The position numbers were made by a program, and so were the translations under genes. A model generated the notes under the pieces. The model was not told the DNA's origin, searched no databases, and worked only from the letters and a program-made list of their open reading frames with translations. From NCBI GenBank assembly GCA_030041435.1, contig JASHNW010000045.1, positions 1-64,000 of the forward strand: DNA of 64,000 nt, given 5' to 3'. The first letter of the stretch is position 1. Each line of letters opens with the position of its first letter. Positions 44,946 to 54,696 of this stretch are shown here, piece after piece. Source of the DNA: Acidobacteriaceae bacterium (GTDB taxonomy: Bacteria; Acidobacteriota; Terriglobia; Terriglobales; Acidobacteriaceae).

Positions 44946-46010
44946 TCAGTCGATCTTGATCTTCCGCAGCAGGCGAAAATCGCTCAGCATCTTCCCCGTG
45001 CCCAGCACCACGCTGGCCAGCGGATCGTCGGCAATCGACACCGGCAGCCCCGTCTCTTCGCGTATCCGCTTGTCCAGGTTTTTGATCAGCGCCCCGCCCC
45101 CCGTCAGCACAATCCCCCGGTCGCTGATGTCCGCGCTCAGCTCCGGCGGCGTCCGCTCCAGCGCCACCCGGATCGCATTCAGAATCGTCGCGATCGACTC
45201 TCCCAGCGCCTCCCGGATTTCGCTGTCGTCGATGGTGATCGTCTTCGGCACGCCCTCGATCAGGTTCCGCCCCTTGATCTCCATCGTCAGCGGCTTGTCC
45301 AGCGGATACGCCGACCCCAGATCGATCTTGATCTGCTCAGCCGTCCGCTCCCCGATCAGCAGGTTATATTTCCGCTTCAGGTAGTTCATGATGGCTTCGT
45401 CCATCTGGTTCCCTGCCATCCGCACGCTCCGCGAATAGACGATCCCCGACAGCGAAATCACCGCGATATCGGTCGTTCCCCCGCCGATATCCACCACCAT
45501 GTTGCCGCTCGGCTCCGTAATCGGCAGCCCCGCGCCGATCGCCGCCACCATCGCCTGCTCCACCAGAAACACTTCACTTGCCTTGGCGCGATACGCTGAA
45601 TCCTCAACCGCCCGCTTCTCTACCTGCGTAATCTCCGAAGGCACGCCGATCACGATCCGCGGATGCACCAGCATCTTCCGGTTGTGCGCCTTCTGGATGA
45701 AGTAGTTGAGCATCTTCTCGGTCACTTTGAAGTCGGCGATCACGCCGTCCTTCATCGGCTTGATGGCCACGATGTTGCCGGGCGTCCGCCCCAGCATCTC
45801 CTTGGCCTCTTTGCCCACCGCTTCCACTTCGCCGGTGTTTTTGTTGATGGCGACAATGGACGGCTCGTTGACCACGATGCCCTTATTCGCCGCGAACACA
45901 AGCGTATTCGCTGTGCCCAGATCGATGGCCAGATCGTTGGAAAAAACGCTGAAGAGCGACCGTAAACTGTGCGAGCGCGAAGACCGCGGCTGAAAACCAT
46001 TCGATGACAT
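44946..46010 (-). CDS. mreB: Rod-shape determining protein MreB
   Basis: An actin homologue, 354 residues, that directs lateral wall synthesis. DLAIDLGTANTLVF is phosphate-1, MVVDIGGGTTDIAVISL phosphate-2 and GIVLTGGGALIKNLD the adenosine motif. The N-terminus carries an extra 25 residues (QPRSSRSHSLRSLFSVF) that could be a membrane-binding amphipathic helix. It is first in mreBCD, 75 bp before mreC. Confidence 0.98.
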   Translation of the reverse strand: MSSNGFQPRSSRSHSLRSLFSVFSNDLAIDLGTANTLVFAANKGIVVNEPSIVAINKNTGEVEAVGKEAKEMLGRTPGNIVAIKPMKDGVIADFKVTEKMLNYFIQKAHNRKMLVHPRIVIGVPSEITQVEKRAVEDSAYRAKASEVFLVEQAMVAAIGAGLPITEPSGNMVVDIGGGTTDIAVISLSGIVYSRSVRMAGNQMDEAIMNYLKRKYNLLIGERTAEQIKIDLGSAYPLDKPLTMEIKGRNLIEGVPKTITIDDSEIREALGESIATILNAIRVALERTPPELSADISDRGIVLTGGGALIKNLDKRIREETGLPVSIADDPLASVVLGTGKMLSDFRLLRKIKID

Positions 46011-46401
46011 GGAGAAATGAACGATTCCGAGAGGATTTCCTCTCTATTGTACGGCCTGTTGACACTTCGGGAACACGCTTCTCTCTTGAAAACCAGTACC
46101 TTTGGCATCGACCGTCGCCCTGCGCTGCGGCCTGGCTTCCCCCTTCCACCGCTCCTCGACCGCGCACCGTCGCGGATCGCGCGCGCTGTTTTCGCTCTTG
46201 ACTTCCATGCCATGCCTGGCTATAGTCGGGCAACTCAAAGTGGGATAACGTCCGTCACCCACGCGAGTCCCCGCTCCCTTCCCTCTCCGAAGGAAATCGC
46301 ATCCGGCCCATCGCAATCCTGGCAGCTTCGAACCGCCGCCGCTCTCCTCTGCCTCGCGTAAATCGGGCTTTTTTCAACCTCGAAATACAAGGAGAACCGC
46401 G
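46011..46401. other. Divergent intergenic region mreB / small protein
   Basis: 391 bp that must hold the mreB promoter on the minus strand and that of the small protein on the plus strand. A TACAAT-like -10 for mreB lies near 46043-46048, with a poor -35. A TTGACA near 46063 has no fitting -10. No gene or strong hairpin is evident. Confidence 0.4.
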
Positions 46402-46608
46402 ATGTCTGACAACATTCCTCCTGAACTGCTTTACAACCTGAAAATCTGGTGGGATCCGATCTGGACCATCATGGACAAGGCGGGAATTTCCGAGCAGCCG
46501 GAAATCCTTGCCGCCGCCATCGACGCGCAGGCACAGATTCACACCATTCAGGCCAACGCACTCGCCCAGATGAAGCAGCATGTGCTCAAGGGGACGTCCA
46601 AGACCTAG
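46402..46608 (+). CDS. 68-residue protein upstream of a radical SAM enzyme; possible peptide substrate
   Basis: The protein opens MSDNIPPELLYNLKIWWDPI and has a helical middle rich in Ala/Ile/Gln (AAAIDAQAQIHTIQANALAQ) and a short basic end (VLKGTSKT). A strong AGGAG ribosome site precedes the ATG, so it is translated. It has no signal peptide, no cysteine and no known domain. It lies 91 bp before a B12-type radical SAM gene with its own good ribosome site. Precursor peptides of this size and position occur in RiPP pathways. A partner or regulator role is equally possible. Confidence 0.7.
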   Translation: MSDNIPPELLYNLKIWWDPIWTIMDKAGISEQPEILAAAIDAQAQIHTIQANALAQMKQHVLKGTSKT

Positions 46609-46699
46609 CCCTTCTGCGGAATTGCGTTACCCCTGCTGAGTGCTGTTGTTTCTTTGGGGCCTCGGGTCCCGTCCGCCCTGGTAGCGGAGAGGAGCGTTT

Positions 46700-48361
46700 A
46701 TGGCCGTGGATCATCCATTTCCTCTGCTGCATGCCGACGTTGTCGATATTTCTCGCGACACGTCCCGTCCCATCCTGCTGATCGGGTTTCAGCACCAGGG
46801 CAATCTCGGCATCGGCTATCTGGCGTCCACTCTCCGGCAGCATGGCTACTCGGTCGTCATTTGCGACGTCGAAGCAGAGCCGGAAGAGATCGTCGGCACT
46901 GCGGTCCGGCTCGACCCGATGATCGTCGGCTTCTCGCTGATCTTCCAGTTCTACATCCCCCAGTACCGCCGCCTCATCTGTTTGCTGCGCGAGGCAGGCA
47001 TCCGCTGCCACTTCACCATGGGCGGACATTTCTCCAGCCTCAGCTCCCGCCACAATCTTGAGCTCCTCCCCGAACTCGACAGCGTGGTTCGCTTCGAGGG
47101 GGAAATGACGCTCCTGGAACTGGCGGATCGCATCGGAACCGGACGCGAGTGGAAGACCGTGCAGGGCATCGCATTCCGCGAGGGCGATCGCATGGAGGCA
47201 ACTCCGATGCGTCCCCTGGTCGATGATCTCGACCGCCTGCCGTATCCCGTTCGCGACTTCGAGCCCGAAACCGCGCTCGGACGCAAAGCCATCCCCTTGC
47301 TCGCCAGCCGCGGCTGCGCCCGCACCTGCTCCTTCTGTTCCATTCAGACCTTCTATCGCGCCGCGCCCGGCAAGGTAGTCCGTACCAGAAAACCCTCCGC
47401 CGTAGTGGAGGAGATGCTTTCTCTCCACCAGCAGCGCGGCATCACCATCTTTCTCTTTCAGGACGACGATTTTCCCCTCTTCGGGCCTGTGTGGAGACGC
47501 TGGGCCGCGGATTTCATCCAGGAGCTTCACCGCAGCGGCCTGTCGAGGCGCGTTATCTGGAAGATGAATTGCCGCGCCGATTCGGTCGACCCCGAAGTCT
47601 TCGCCTCTTTGAAGGATGCCGGGCTCTACCTGGTGTACATGGGCCTCGAATCAGGCAACGACGAAGGACTGAAGACGCTGCATAAGGGGATCACGGTCGA
47701 GCAGAATTTGCGGGCCGTCCACCTGCTCAAGCAGGTGGGGCTCATGTTCGAATTCGGATTTATGATGTTCGATCCATCCAGCACCCTGCGCTCGGTTCGT
47801 GAAAATCTGAATTTCCTCCGTGCGATTGTGGGAGATGGAAGCGCTGCCGCCGTCTTCTGCCGCATGCTTCCCTACGACGGAACCCCGATCAAAGACGAAC
47901 TGGAGCAGGCAGGCCGATTGCGCGGCGATATCTGCTATCCGGAATATGACTTTCTCGAGGATCGCGTCACTGGCTTCTACCGCGAGCTCACGCAGATCCT
48001 CGATGTGTGGGGATGGATCCATGGCTTTAAGGCGCTCTCCCCCCAGCTGAACTGGTCGTGGAATGAACTCGCCATCATGGAGCGGCTCTTTCCGCCCATG
48101 CCGCAGTTGGCTGGCTACAAGCGCGAGTTGCAGCAGATTACGCAGGAGAGCAACGCTGTGCTCTTTCAGGTAGTCGACGATCTCCTGGAGACGTACCTGA
48201 ACGGGCGTCCCCATGCCTGGTCGGCATCCCGCCTCGGCCAGCGGCGGGACGCGTTCCTCGCGCGAATGCTGAACGCACGGAATACCTTCGTCGCCGCCAA
48301 CCAGGATGTGCTGATGCGGGCTCTTTACCCGGATCGCGCGCAGGAGCTCGTGGCCGTCTGA
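46700..48361 (+). CDS. B12-binding-domain radical SAM enzyme
   Basis: 553 residues. The N-terminal 130 residues resemble a cobalamin-binding Rossmann domain (ILLIGFQHQGNLGIGYLASTL, VVICDVEAEPEEIVG, IVGFSLIFQFYIPQYRRLI), although a clear DxHxxG histidine is not visible. The radical SAM cluster motif is RGCARTCSFCSI (CxxxCxxC) near residue 202. The core continues with FQDDDFPLFG and YLVYMGLESGNDEGLKTLHKG. The C-terminal 150 residues are unassigned. Class B enzymes methylate or rearrange unreactive carbons. The substrate is unknown. GAGAGGAG precedes the ATG. Confidence 0.92.
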   Translation: MAVDHPFPLLHADVVDISRDTSRPILLIGFQHQGNLGIGYLASTLRQHGYSVVICDVEAEPEEIVGTAVRLDPMIVGFSLIFQFYIPQYRRLICLLREAGIRCHFTMGGHFSSLSSRHNLELLPELDSVVRFEGEMTLLELADRIGTGREWKTVQGIAFREGDRMEATPMRPLVDDLDRLPYPVRDFEPETALGRKAIPLLASRGCARTCSFCSIQTFYRAAPGKVVRTRKPSAVVEEMLSLHQQRGITIFLFQDDDFPLFGPVWRRWAADFIQELHRSGLSRRVIWKMNCRADSVDPEVFASLKDAGLYLVYMGLESGNDEGLKTLHKGITVEQNLRAVHLLKQVGLMFEFGFMMFDPSSTLRSVRENLNFLRAIVGDGSAAAVFCRMLPYDGTPIKDELEQAGRLRGDICYPEYDFLEDRVTGFYRELTQILDVWGWIHGFKALSPQLNWSWNELAIMERLFPPMPQLAGYKRELQQITQESNAVLFQVVDDLLETYLNGRPHAWSASRLGQRRDAFLARMLNARNTFVAANQDVLMRALYPDRAQELVAV

Positions 48362-48432
48362 AGGCCGCAGCACCAGGGCTCTCCGCCGTTGGTCCACTGC
48401 GGGCACGTTCCCCCAGGTTCCTCAGAGATTCC

Positions 48433-50865
48433 TCAGCGCGCCTGCCCGCCCCCCACCAGTCCCGACGGAGGCCGATCCTCCGCCGCCGTTCCCCACTCCC
48501 TGTTCGGCTGGCTCCCCATGCGGAACCGCAGCTCCCCTCCCGCCACGATATCCGCATGCGTAAACCACGACCGCCTGAGCGGCTTGCCGTTCAGCTCCAC
48601 GCTCTGCACGTAGATATTCGCCGCTGAATTGTTCTCCGCGACTACCGTGAACACCGTCCCGGCGGCGTCGTTGCGCAGGCTCGCCCGATTCACCAGCGGG
48701 CTCCCCAGCACGTACACTCCCGTCACCGCGTTCACCGGGTAGAACCCCAGCGCCGCGAACACAAACCACGTCGAAATCTGCCCGCAGTCGTCATTCCCCG
48801 GAATTCCTGCCGGCGTGTTGTTGTACAGCGCCGCCGCCTGCCGCACCCGCTCCTGCGTCTTCCACGGCGCGCCCGCAAACGAGTACAGGTACGGAATATG
48901 GTTGCTCGGCTCGTTGCCCTGCGCCAGCTGTCCCACCATCCCGCTGATGTCCGGCGGCGACTCCAGAATGTTCGACGGAGCCGCGAACAGCGCATCCAGC
49001 TTCGCGATGAACTGTGCATCGCCTCCGTAAAGATCGATCAGCCCCTGCACGTCCTGCATCACGTTGAACGTCGCCTGCCAGGCATCGGACTCGGTGTAGT
49101 CCTCCCAGTACTCCTGGTCCGGCCGGAACGGCTCCCGCCACTTCCCGTCCTCCCTCTTGCCCCGCATGAACCCCGTCGCCGGATCGAACAGGTTCTTATA
49201 GTTCTGCCCCAGCTTGTAGAACATCGCCGCATCGTCGTGCTTGCCCAGCATCTCCGCCATCGCCCCCACGCACCAGTAGTCGTAGGCAAAGTCGAGCGTG
49301 CGCGACACGGACTGCCGCTGCTCTCCCGCAGCCACATATCCCAGCTTGCGGAACTGCTCCTGCAGCGCCTTGTTGTCGTTCGCCGTCGCGCCCACCAGCG
49401 CCGTATCCCGCATGGCCGCGTACGCTGCCTCCACGTCGAAGTCGCGCAGCCCGCGCGCGTACGCGCCCACGATCATCCCCACTACGTGGAACCCGGTCAT
49501 GCACCACGTCTCGTTCCCCCACAGCGGCCACACCGGCAGCGAGTTCTGCCCCAGCTGGTCGTAATCCGCCAGCAGCGTGCGCACAATATCCCCTGTGCGG
49601 TGCGGCTGCATCAGCATGATGTAAGGAAATTCTCCGCGATAAATATCCCAGATCGAGATCGTCGTGTATTTCGTGAAGCCCGGGTTGGCATGGTTTTTGT
49701 GATCCTGCCCGCGATACGTCCCGTCCACATCGTTGAACGTCGCCGGAGCCACCAGCCCGTGATACGCGCCCGTCGCGAATGTCTCGTCCAGCGCCTCGCT
49801 CGCCATGTCCGCATCCAGCACGCTCAGCGCCCGGCTCCAGGCCCGCTCGTTCTGCCGCACCACGCCATCGAAATCCCACCCCGGAATCTCCGCCGCCAGA
49901 TTCTTCGCCGCCCCCGCGACGCTCGTCCCCGAGATCCCCACCCGCACCACCAGCGGCTCCGGCGCATCGCTCTGCGTAAAGATCGCCTGCATCTGCTTGC
50001 CGGTCAGACTGTCCCCGACAGCTGCGCTGCGCACCGCGCCATCCACCTTGGCCTGCGCGGAAGCAAACGGCCGCGAGAACTCGATCACGAAGTAGACCTG
50101 CTTGTCCGCCGCCCACCCGTGCGTCGACCGCGACCCGCTGATCCGCGTCGCGCTCTCCACGTGCAGCTCGGCCGCGTACACTTCGCAGCCAATCCCGCGC
50201 ACCAGGTCCACCATCAGCCCCCGCTGCGCCCCCGCGGGAAAGCTGTACCGGTGCATGCCGCAGCGCGTCGTCGCTGTCAGCTCCGCTTCCACATCCGGAG
50301 TATCCAGGTGCACCGCGTAGTACCCCGGGCGCGCCTTCTCCCGATCGTGCGAGAATGCCGATCGGTACCCGCTCTCCGCCTCGCTGAACACCCACCCCGA
50401 ATGGTTGCCGAGCGCCTCAGTCTGCGCCTCCGCCTCTTCCCCCGGCTCGCCGCTGTTCCAGCTCCAGTTCTGCCCCTCCACCACCGGCATCAGCAGCACA
50501 TCCCCCAGGTCGGCTGCCCCCGTTCCCTGCAGATGCGTGTGGCTGAACCCCAGCACAAAATTGTCGGCGTAGTGGTAGCCCGAGCAGTGATCCCAGTTGT
50601 AGATATCCCATTGCGTATTCCACTTCGGCTCCGGCGCGCCGCATGTGTCAGGACTTAGCTGCACCATCCCGAACGGCGCCACCGCTCCTGGAAACATGTG
50701 CCCATGCCAGCCCGTTCCGATCAGCGGCAGCACTCCCTTGAGCGCGTCGGAACCGCCCATCCCCGCCCCCTGCCTGCGCTCCTGCGCCAGCCCCCACCGC
50801 CACGCCGGCGCCATCGACCCCGCCGTCACCACTGCGCATGTCTTCAGAAAATCCCGTCTCCGCAT
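48433..50865 (-). CDS. GH92 alpha-1,2-mannosidase, Tat-exported
   Basis: 810 residues with a twin-arginine leader (RRRDFLKTCAVVTAG). The GH92 hallmarks are FPGAVAPFGMVQLSPDT, HCSGYHYAD...FSHTHLQGTG, the helical-domain segment YTESDAWQATFNVMQDVQGL and the catalytic GNEPSNHIPYLY ... GIPGNDDCGQISTWFVF. These Ca-dependent inverting enzymes remove mannose from N-glycans or fungal mannans. It is monocistronic by position. Confidence 0.96.
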   Translation of the reverse strand: MRRRDFLKTCAVVTAGSMAPAWRWGLAQERRQGAGMGGSDALKGVLPLIGTGWHGHMFPGAVAPFGMVQLSPDTCGAPEPKWNTQWDIYNWDHCSGYHYADNFVLGFSHTHLQGTGAADLGDVLLMPVVEGQNWSWNSGEPGEEAEAQTEALGNHSGWVFSEAESGYRSAFSHDREKARPGYYAVHLDTPDVEAELTATTRCGMHRYSFPAGAQRGLMVDLVRGIGCEVYAAELHVESATRISGSRSTHGWAADKQVYFVIEFSRPFASAQAKVDGAVRSAAVGDSLTGKQMQAIFTQSDAPEPLVVRVGISGTSVAGAAKNLAAEIPGWDFDGVVRQNERAWSRALSVLDADMASEALDETFATGAYHGLVAPATFNDVDGTYRGQDHKNHANPGFTKYTTISIWDIYRGEFPYIMLMQPHRTGDIVRTLLADYDQLGQNSLPVWPLWGNETWCMTGFHVVGMIVGAYARGLRDFDVEAAYAAMRDTALVGATANDNKALQEQFRKLGYVAAGEQRQSVSRTLDFAYDYWCVGAMAEMLGKHDDAAMFYKLGQNYKNLFDPATGFMRGKREDGKWREPFRPDQEYWEDYTESDAWQATFNVMQDVQGLIDLYGGDAQFIAKLDALFAAPSNILESPPDISGMVGQLAQGNEPSNHIPYLYSFAGAPWKTQERVRQAAALYNNTPAGIPGNDDCGQISTWFVFAALGFYPVNAVTGVYVLGSPLVNRASLRNDAAGTVFTVVAENNSAANIYVQSVELNGKPLRRSWFTHADIVAGGELRFRMGSQPNREWGTAAEDRPPSGLVGGGQAR

Positions 50866-50957
50866 CGCCTGCTGGCTCTCCTCGTCCTCGATGAGCCTAA
50901 ATCAGACGGCGGGTTCACCGCGAATCGAGAGGGAGCGCATCGGCGCCGAAGCCCGAG

Positions 50958-51359
50958 TCAGCACGCCTCGCAATGCGGCGCAGGCAGCGGCGCGCCTTCC
51001 AGAGCCGCAATCTTCGACGGAGCACAGCAGGCCCTCGTCAGCCGCGCACGATCCGCCTGCATCTCCTTCTCTTCCTGCAGCGCCGCCAGGGTCTGCCGCA
51101 GAATCTGTGCTGCCCCCGCGTGCGCAGGCATCGCGATGCGGTAGTGCATCCACTTCCCCTCGCGCCGCGCCCGGACGATCCCCGCGCTCCGCAGGTACGC
51201 AAGGTGCCGCGAGATTTTCGGCTGCGGAGAGTCGAGGATTTCCACAAAATAGCAGACACAAATCTCCCGCTCCCCCATCAGGTTCAGCAGACGCAGCCGC
51301 GTCCTGTCCCCCAGCGCCTGGAAGAATCGTTCCAGATCGAAATGTGCTCTTGCCGCCAC
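50958..51359 (-). CDS. arsR: Arsenic-responsive repressor ArsR
   Basis: 133 residues. The winged-helix domain carries GEREICVCYFVEIL, where the CxC pair on the recognition helix is a typical As(III) site, and SQ-like recognition PQPKISRHLAYLRSAGIVRARREGKW in outline. Two further cysteine clusters (RACCAP and the C-terminal HCEAC) could add thiolate ligands. The start is GTG. It is divergent from arsM, with overlapping promoter elements between. Confidence 0.93.
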   Translation of the reverse strand: MAARAHFDLERFFQALGDRTRLRLLNLMGEREICVCYFVEILDSPQPKISRHLAYLRSAGIVRARREGKWMHYRIAMPAHAGAAQILRQTLAALQEEKEMQADRARLTRACCAPSKIAALEGAPLPAPHCEAC

Positions 51360-51374
51360 AGCAACATATTCGCA

Positions 51375-51403
51375 TTGACAGATGTGTGAGTCAAGGATAT
51401 AGT
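51375..51403 (+). promoter_or_regulatory. arsM promoter overlapping a putative ArsR operator
   Basis: TTGACA (51375-51380) and TATAGT (51398-51403) are separated by exactly 17 bases, close to the housekeeping consensus. The inverted pair TTGAC (51375-51379) and GTCAA (51390-51394) overlaps it and also supplies TTGACT as a -35 for arsR in the other direction. Binding of ArsR here would silence both genes. Confidence 0.75.
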
Positions 51404-51434
51404 CGCCTGAACGGATATGTTCTGAGGAGGATTG

Positions 51435-52364
51435 ATGGCCGGGCAGTTGCTGGATTCAGTGAAGGCGAAATACGGAGCGGTCGCGGCCAGCGGCCTCTCC
51501 GGCGAGCACGCGGGCGTGCAGGCGGTTGCGGAGGCCTTCGGCTACACCGCCGAAGAGCTGCGGTCGATTCCCGCCGAAGCGAATATGGGCCTGTCCTGCG
51601 GCAATCCCACCGCGACGGCGCATCTCAAACCCGGCGAAGTCGTCGTCGACCTCGGCTCCGGTGGCGGCCTCGACGTCTTCCTCGCCGCAAGAATGGTCGG
51701 ACCCCAGGGCCGCGCCATCGGCATCGACATGACCCCGGAGATGATCGAGCGCGCCCGCGCCAACGCCGAGGCCGGCGGCTACACCAACGTCGAATTTCAC
51801 CTCGCGGCCATCGACCATCTGCCTCTGCCCGACGCCTCCGTCGATTGCGTCATCAGCAACTGCGTCCTCAATCTCGCTCCGGACAAGCCCGCCGTCTTCC
51901 GCGAAATTTTCCGCATCCTCAAGCCAGGCGGACGCCTCGCCGTCAGCGATATTGCCCTGAAATCCGATCTCCCCAAAGAAATCTCCATCAGCCTGGCCGC
52001 CTGGGTCGGCTGCATCGCCGGAGCCATCAGCATCGACGACTACCGCACCGGCCTGCTCCAGGCTGGCTTCCAGTTCGTCGAAATCGTCGACAGTGGCGCC
52101 GACCTCAACGCTTACGCCAAAGTCGAAAACCAGTCCGGCTGCTGCTCCCCCGCCATGGCCCCAACTGCGGAACAACCATCCAATCGGCCCTCCCCGTTCC
52201 CCATCGCGTCATCCTCCTGCTGTTCCCCGCCCGAGCCCGGCGTGCACGACGATCTGCGCAATCTGCTGTCGCACTTCGACGTGAACGCGGCTGCTGCCAG
52301 CGTGAAGGTGTACGCGCTCAAACCCGCCGCCCGATCCTGCTGCGGTCCAGCCTGCTGCGCGTAA
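51435..52364 (+). CDS. arsM: Arsenite S-adenosylmethionine methyltransferase
   Basis: 309 residues. The SAM motif is [16 protein letters not shown]. The cysteines in [20 protein letters not shown] and AWVGCIAGA match the conserved As(III)-binding set. The C-terminal region adds several Cys pairs ([24 protein letters not shown]), more than usual. It methylates As(III) to volatile or more readily exported species. GAGGAGG lies 5 bases before the ATG. arsC follows 31 bp later. Confidence 0.95.
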   Translation: MAGQLLDSVKAKYGAVAASGLSGEHAGVQAVAEAFGYTAEELRSIPAEANMGLSCGNPTATAHLKPGEVVVDLGSGGGLDVFLAARMVGPQGRAIGIDMTPEMIERARANAEAGGYTNVEFHLAAIDHLPLPDASVDCVISNCVLNLAPDKPAVFREIFRILKPGGRLAVSDIALKSDLPKEISISLAAWVGCIAGAISIDDYRTGLLQAGFQFVEIVDSGADLNAYAKVENQSGCCSPAMAPTAEQPSNRPSPFPIASSSCCSPPEPGVHDDLRNLLSHFDVNAAAASVKVYALKPAARSCCGPACCA

Positions 52365-52395
52365 CGCAGCACAGCCCGCAAAGAAAGCACCCTCC

Positions 52396-52887
52396 ATGAA
52401 TTCGCATTACAACGTCCTCTTCCTGTGCACCGGCAACTCGGCGCGCTCCATCATGGCCGAGGCCATCATGAATCGCAAAGGCGCCCCGCACTTCACCGCA
52501 TACAGCGCCGGCAGCCATCCCTCCGGTCTCGTGCGCCCGGAGGCGATTCGCCAGCTCGAAAAGGCCGGTCTCAGCACCGCCGGCCTCCGCAGCAAATCCT
52601 GGGATGAATTCGCCGCGCCCGGTGCGCCGCCGCTGCACTTCGTCTTCACCGTGTGCGATAACGCCGCGCAGGAAGTCTGCCCTGTGTGGCCTGGCCAGCC
52701 CATCACCGCCCACTGGGGCGTGCCCGATCCCGCGGCCGCCAAGGGCACGCCCGCAGAAATCGACCGCGCCTTCCACGACGCCTTTTCCATCCTCGACCGC
52801 AGAATCGGTCTCTTTCTCGCGCTTCCGGTTTCCTCCCTCGATCGCCTCGCGCTGCAGGCGAACCTCGACAAAATCGGTCGCAGCTGA
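52396..52887 (+). CDS. arsC: Arsenate reductase, LMW-phosphatase type
   Basis: 163 residues. The P-loop FLCTGNSARSIMAE near residue 10 is that of thioredoxin-linked arsenate reductases and low-molecular-weight phosphatases. Further cysteines in FTVCDNAAQEVCPVWPG are where the redox relay cysteines would be. The HWGVPDPAAAKGT segment is characteristic of ArsC. It feeds As(III) to ArsM or to an efflux pump. No arsB or acr3 is present here. Confidence 0.94.
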   Translation: MNSHYNVLFLCTGNSARSIMAEAIMNRKGAPHFTAYSAGSHPSGLVRPEAIRQLEKAGLSTAGLRSKSWDEFAAPGAPPLHFVFTVCDNAAQEVCPVWPGQPITAHWGVPDPAAAKGTPAEIDRAFHDAFSILDRRIGLFLALPVSSLDRLALQANLDKIGRS

Positions 52888-52977
52888 CCGCGCCCCCCTC
52901 ACCTCCACGACCCCGCAAAACCGCGCCCCGTCCTTTTCCGCTATCCTGAATTGTTTTCCCCTCAGGAGCCATCGTTC

Positions 52978-54471
52978 ATGTCACCCATCGCTTATCTCAA
53001 CCTCATCGGCGGCAAGCCCGTCGCGTCGCGCACCGGCAAGACTTTTCAGAACATCAACCCCGCCCGCCACGACGATGTCATCGGCACCTTTCAGGCCTCC
53101 GGCCCCGAAGACGTCGACCTCGCCGTCCGCGCTGCCGCCGAAGCCTTCAAAACCTGGCGCCTCACCCCGGCCCCAAAGCGCGCCGAGGTCCTCTACCGCG
53201 CCGGCCGCATTCTCATGGACCGCAAGGAGCAGTACGCCCGCGACATGACCCGCGAGATGGGCAAGGTCCTCGCTGAAACCCGCGGCGACGTGCAGGAAGC
53301 CATCGACACCGCCTTCTACATGGCCGGCGAAGGCCGCCGCCTCTTCGGCCAAACCACCCCCTCCGAGCTGCAGAACAAATTCGCCATGTCCGTGCGCATG
53401 CCCGTCGGCGTCTGCGGCATGATCGCGCCATGGAACTTCCCTATGGCCATCCCTTCGTGGAAGCTCCTGCCCGCCATCGTCTGCGGTAATACCTGTGTCA
53501 TCAAGCCGGCCCAGGATACGCCGCTCTCAACGTTCAACCTCGTGCAGGCGCTGATGGACGCGGGCCTGCCGCCCGGCGTGGCCAATATCGTCACCGGCTC
53601 CGGATCCCAGGTCGGAGCGCCCCTCGTCGAGCATCCGCTCGTCCGCGCGATTTCCTTTACCGGATCGTCGGAAGTCGGCCGCATCGTCGGCCAAACTGCC
53701 GCCGGCAACTTCAAGCCCTGTTCCCTCGAGATGGGCGGCAAGAACGCGATGATCGTCATGGAAGACGCGAATCTCGACCTCGCTCTCGACGGCGCGCTCT
53801 GGGGCTCTTTCGGCACCACCGGCCAGCGCTGCACCGCCACCAGCCGCATCGTCGTTCATCGCGGCATCGCCCAGGAGTTCACGTCGAAACTCGTCGCCCG
53901 CGCCCAGGCGCTCAAAGTCGGCGACGGCCTCGACGAGTCGGTCCAGATGGGCCCCCAGGTCAATCGCTCGCAAATTGAGACGTCAGCCTCTTACTGCGAT
54001 ATCGCGCAAAAAGAGGGCGCGCAGATCCTCACCGGCGGCCATCCCCTCACCCAGGGCGCCCACGCTAAAGGACATTTCTTCGCGCCCACCGTCGTCGCCG
54101 CCGTCAAGCCGCACATGCGCATCGCGCAGGAAGAAGTCTTCGGCCCGGTCGTCAGCATCCTTGAGTGCGCCAGCTTCGACGATGCCATCGACATCGCCAA
54201 CAACATCCCCTACGGCCTCTCTACTGCTTTCTACTCGCGCGACGTCTACCGCGCCTTCCGCGCCATGCGCGACCTCGAAGCCGGCATCACCTACATCAAC
54301 GCCCCCACCATCGGAGCCGAAGTCCATCTCCCCTTCGGCGGCGTCAAGCAAACCGGCAACGGCCACCGCGAAGGCGGCACCGGCGCGCTCGACTTCTACA
54401 CCACCTGGAAATCCGTCTATGTCGACTACTCCGACAAACTCCAGCGCGCCCAGATCGACACGGGCGAGTGA
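52978..54471 (+). CDS. NAD(P)-dependent aldehyde dehydrogenase
   Basis: 497 residues. The catalytic cysteine is in [12 protein letters not shown], the glutamate in [12 protein letters not shown], and the cofactor motif is [25 protein letters not shown] and the late [18 protein letters not shown] are family landmarks. The protein resembles the semialdehyde dehydrogenase (ALDH7-like) branch, but the substrate is not assignable. The start has AGGAG upstream. It lies downstream of arsC, separated by a 90-bp gap. Confidence 0.93.
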   Translation: MSPIAYLNLIGGKPVASRTGKTFQNINPARHDDVIGTFQASGPEDVDLAVRAAAEAFKTWRLTPAPKRAEVLYRAGRILMDRKEQYARDMTREMGKVLAETRGDVQEAIDTAFYMAGEGRRLFGQTTPSELQNKFAMSVRMPVGVCGMIAPWNFPMAIPSWKLLPAIVCGNTCVIKPAQDTPLSTFNLVQALMDAGLPPGVANIVTGSGSQVGAPLVEHPLVRAISFTGSSEVGRIVGQTAAGNFKPCSLEMGGKNAMIVMEDANLDLALDGALWGSFGTTGQRCTATSRIVVHRGIAQEFTSKLVARAQALKVGDGLDESVQMGPQVNRSQIETSASYCDIAQKEGAQILTGGHPLTQGAHAKGHFFAPTVVAAVKPHMRIAQEEVFGPVVSILECASFDDAIDIANNIPYGLSTAFYSRDVYRAFRAMRDLEAGITYINAPTIGAEVHLPFGGVKQTGNGHREGGTGALDFYTTWKSVYVDYSDKLQRAQIDTGE

Positions 54472-54506
54472 CGGCAAACCGCGCTTCGCCCGTATACTTG
54501 AGTCCT

Positions 54507-54665
54507 ATGTCACGGCTCCCAAAACCCATACCGAAATTCGCCGATGAAGCCGAAGAGCGCGCGTTTTGGGAATCCCACGACAGCACCGGCTACGTCGACT
54601 GGAGTCGCGCTCGCCCAGTGTCTCTGAACAACCTCCGTCCATCCGCATCGCCGGAACTTCATTGA
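54507..54665 (+). CDS. Truncated CopG-type (BrnA-like) antitoxin without toxin
   Basis: 52 residues. The segment IPKFADEAEERAFWESHDST followed by YVDWSRARPV and NLRPS is the recognisable N-terminus of CopG/PF12441 antitoxins. These normally continue into a ribbon-helix-helix of 25 or more residues; here a stop follows LRPSASPELH at once. No BrnT or other toxin gene is adjacent. The ribosome site is weak. It is likely a remnant, or a short orphan. Confidence 0.75.
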   Translation: MSRLPKPIPKFADEAEERAFWESHDSTGYVDWSRARPVSLNNLRPSASPELH

Positions 54666-54670
54666 CCCCG

Positions 54671-54696
54671 GCGCGCCCTGTGCGCGCAGTTTTTTT
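54671..54696 (+). terminator. Rho-independent terminator
   Basis: A GCGCGC (54671-54676) / GCGCGC (54682-54687) stem with a 5-base loop is followed by a run of seven Ts. It ends the ALDH-antitoxin transcript before the ABC operon. Confidence 0.75.

Noticed and set aside
46063-46090. Housekeeping promoter with TTGACA upstream of the 68-residue gene
   Set aside because: No TATAAT-like hexamer lies 16-18 bases downstream.
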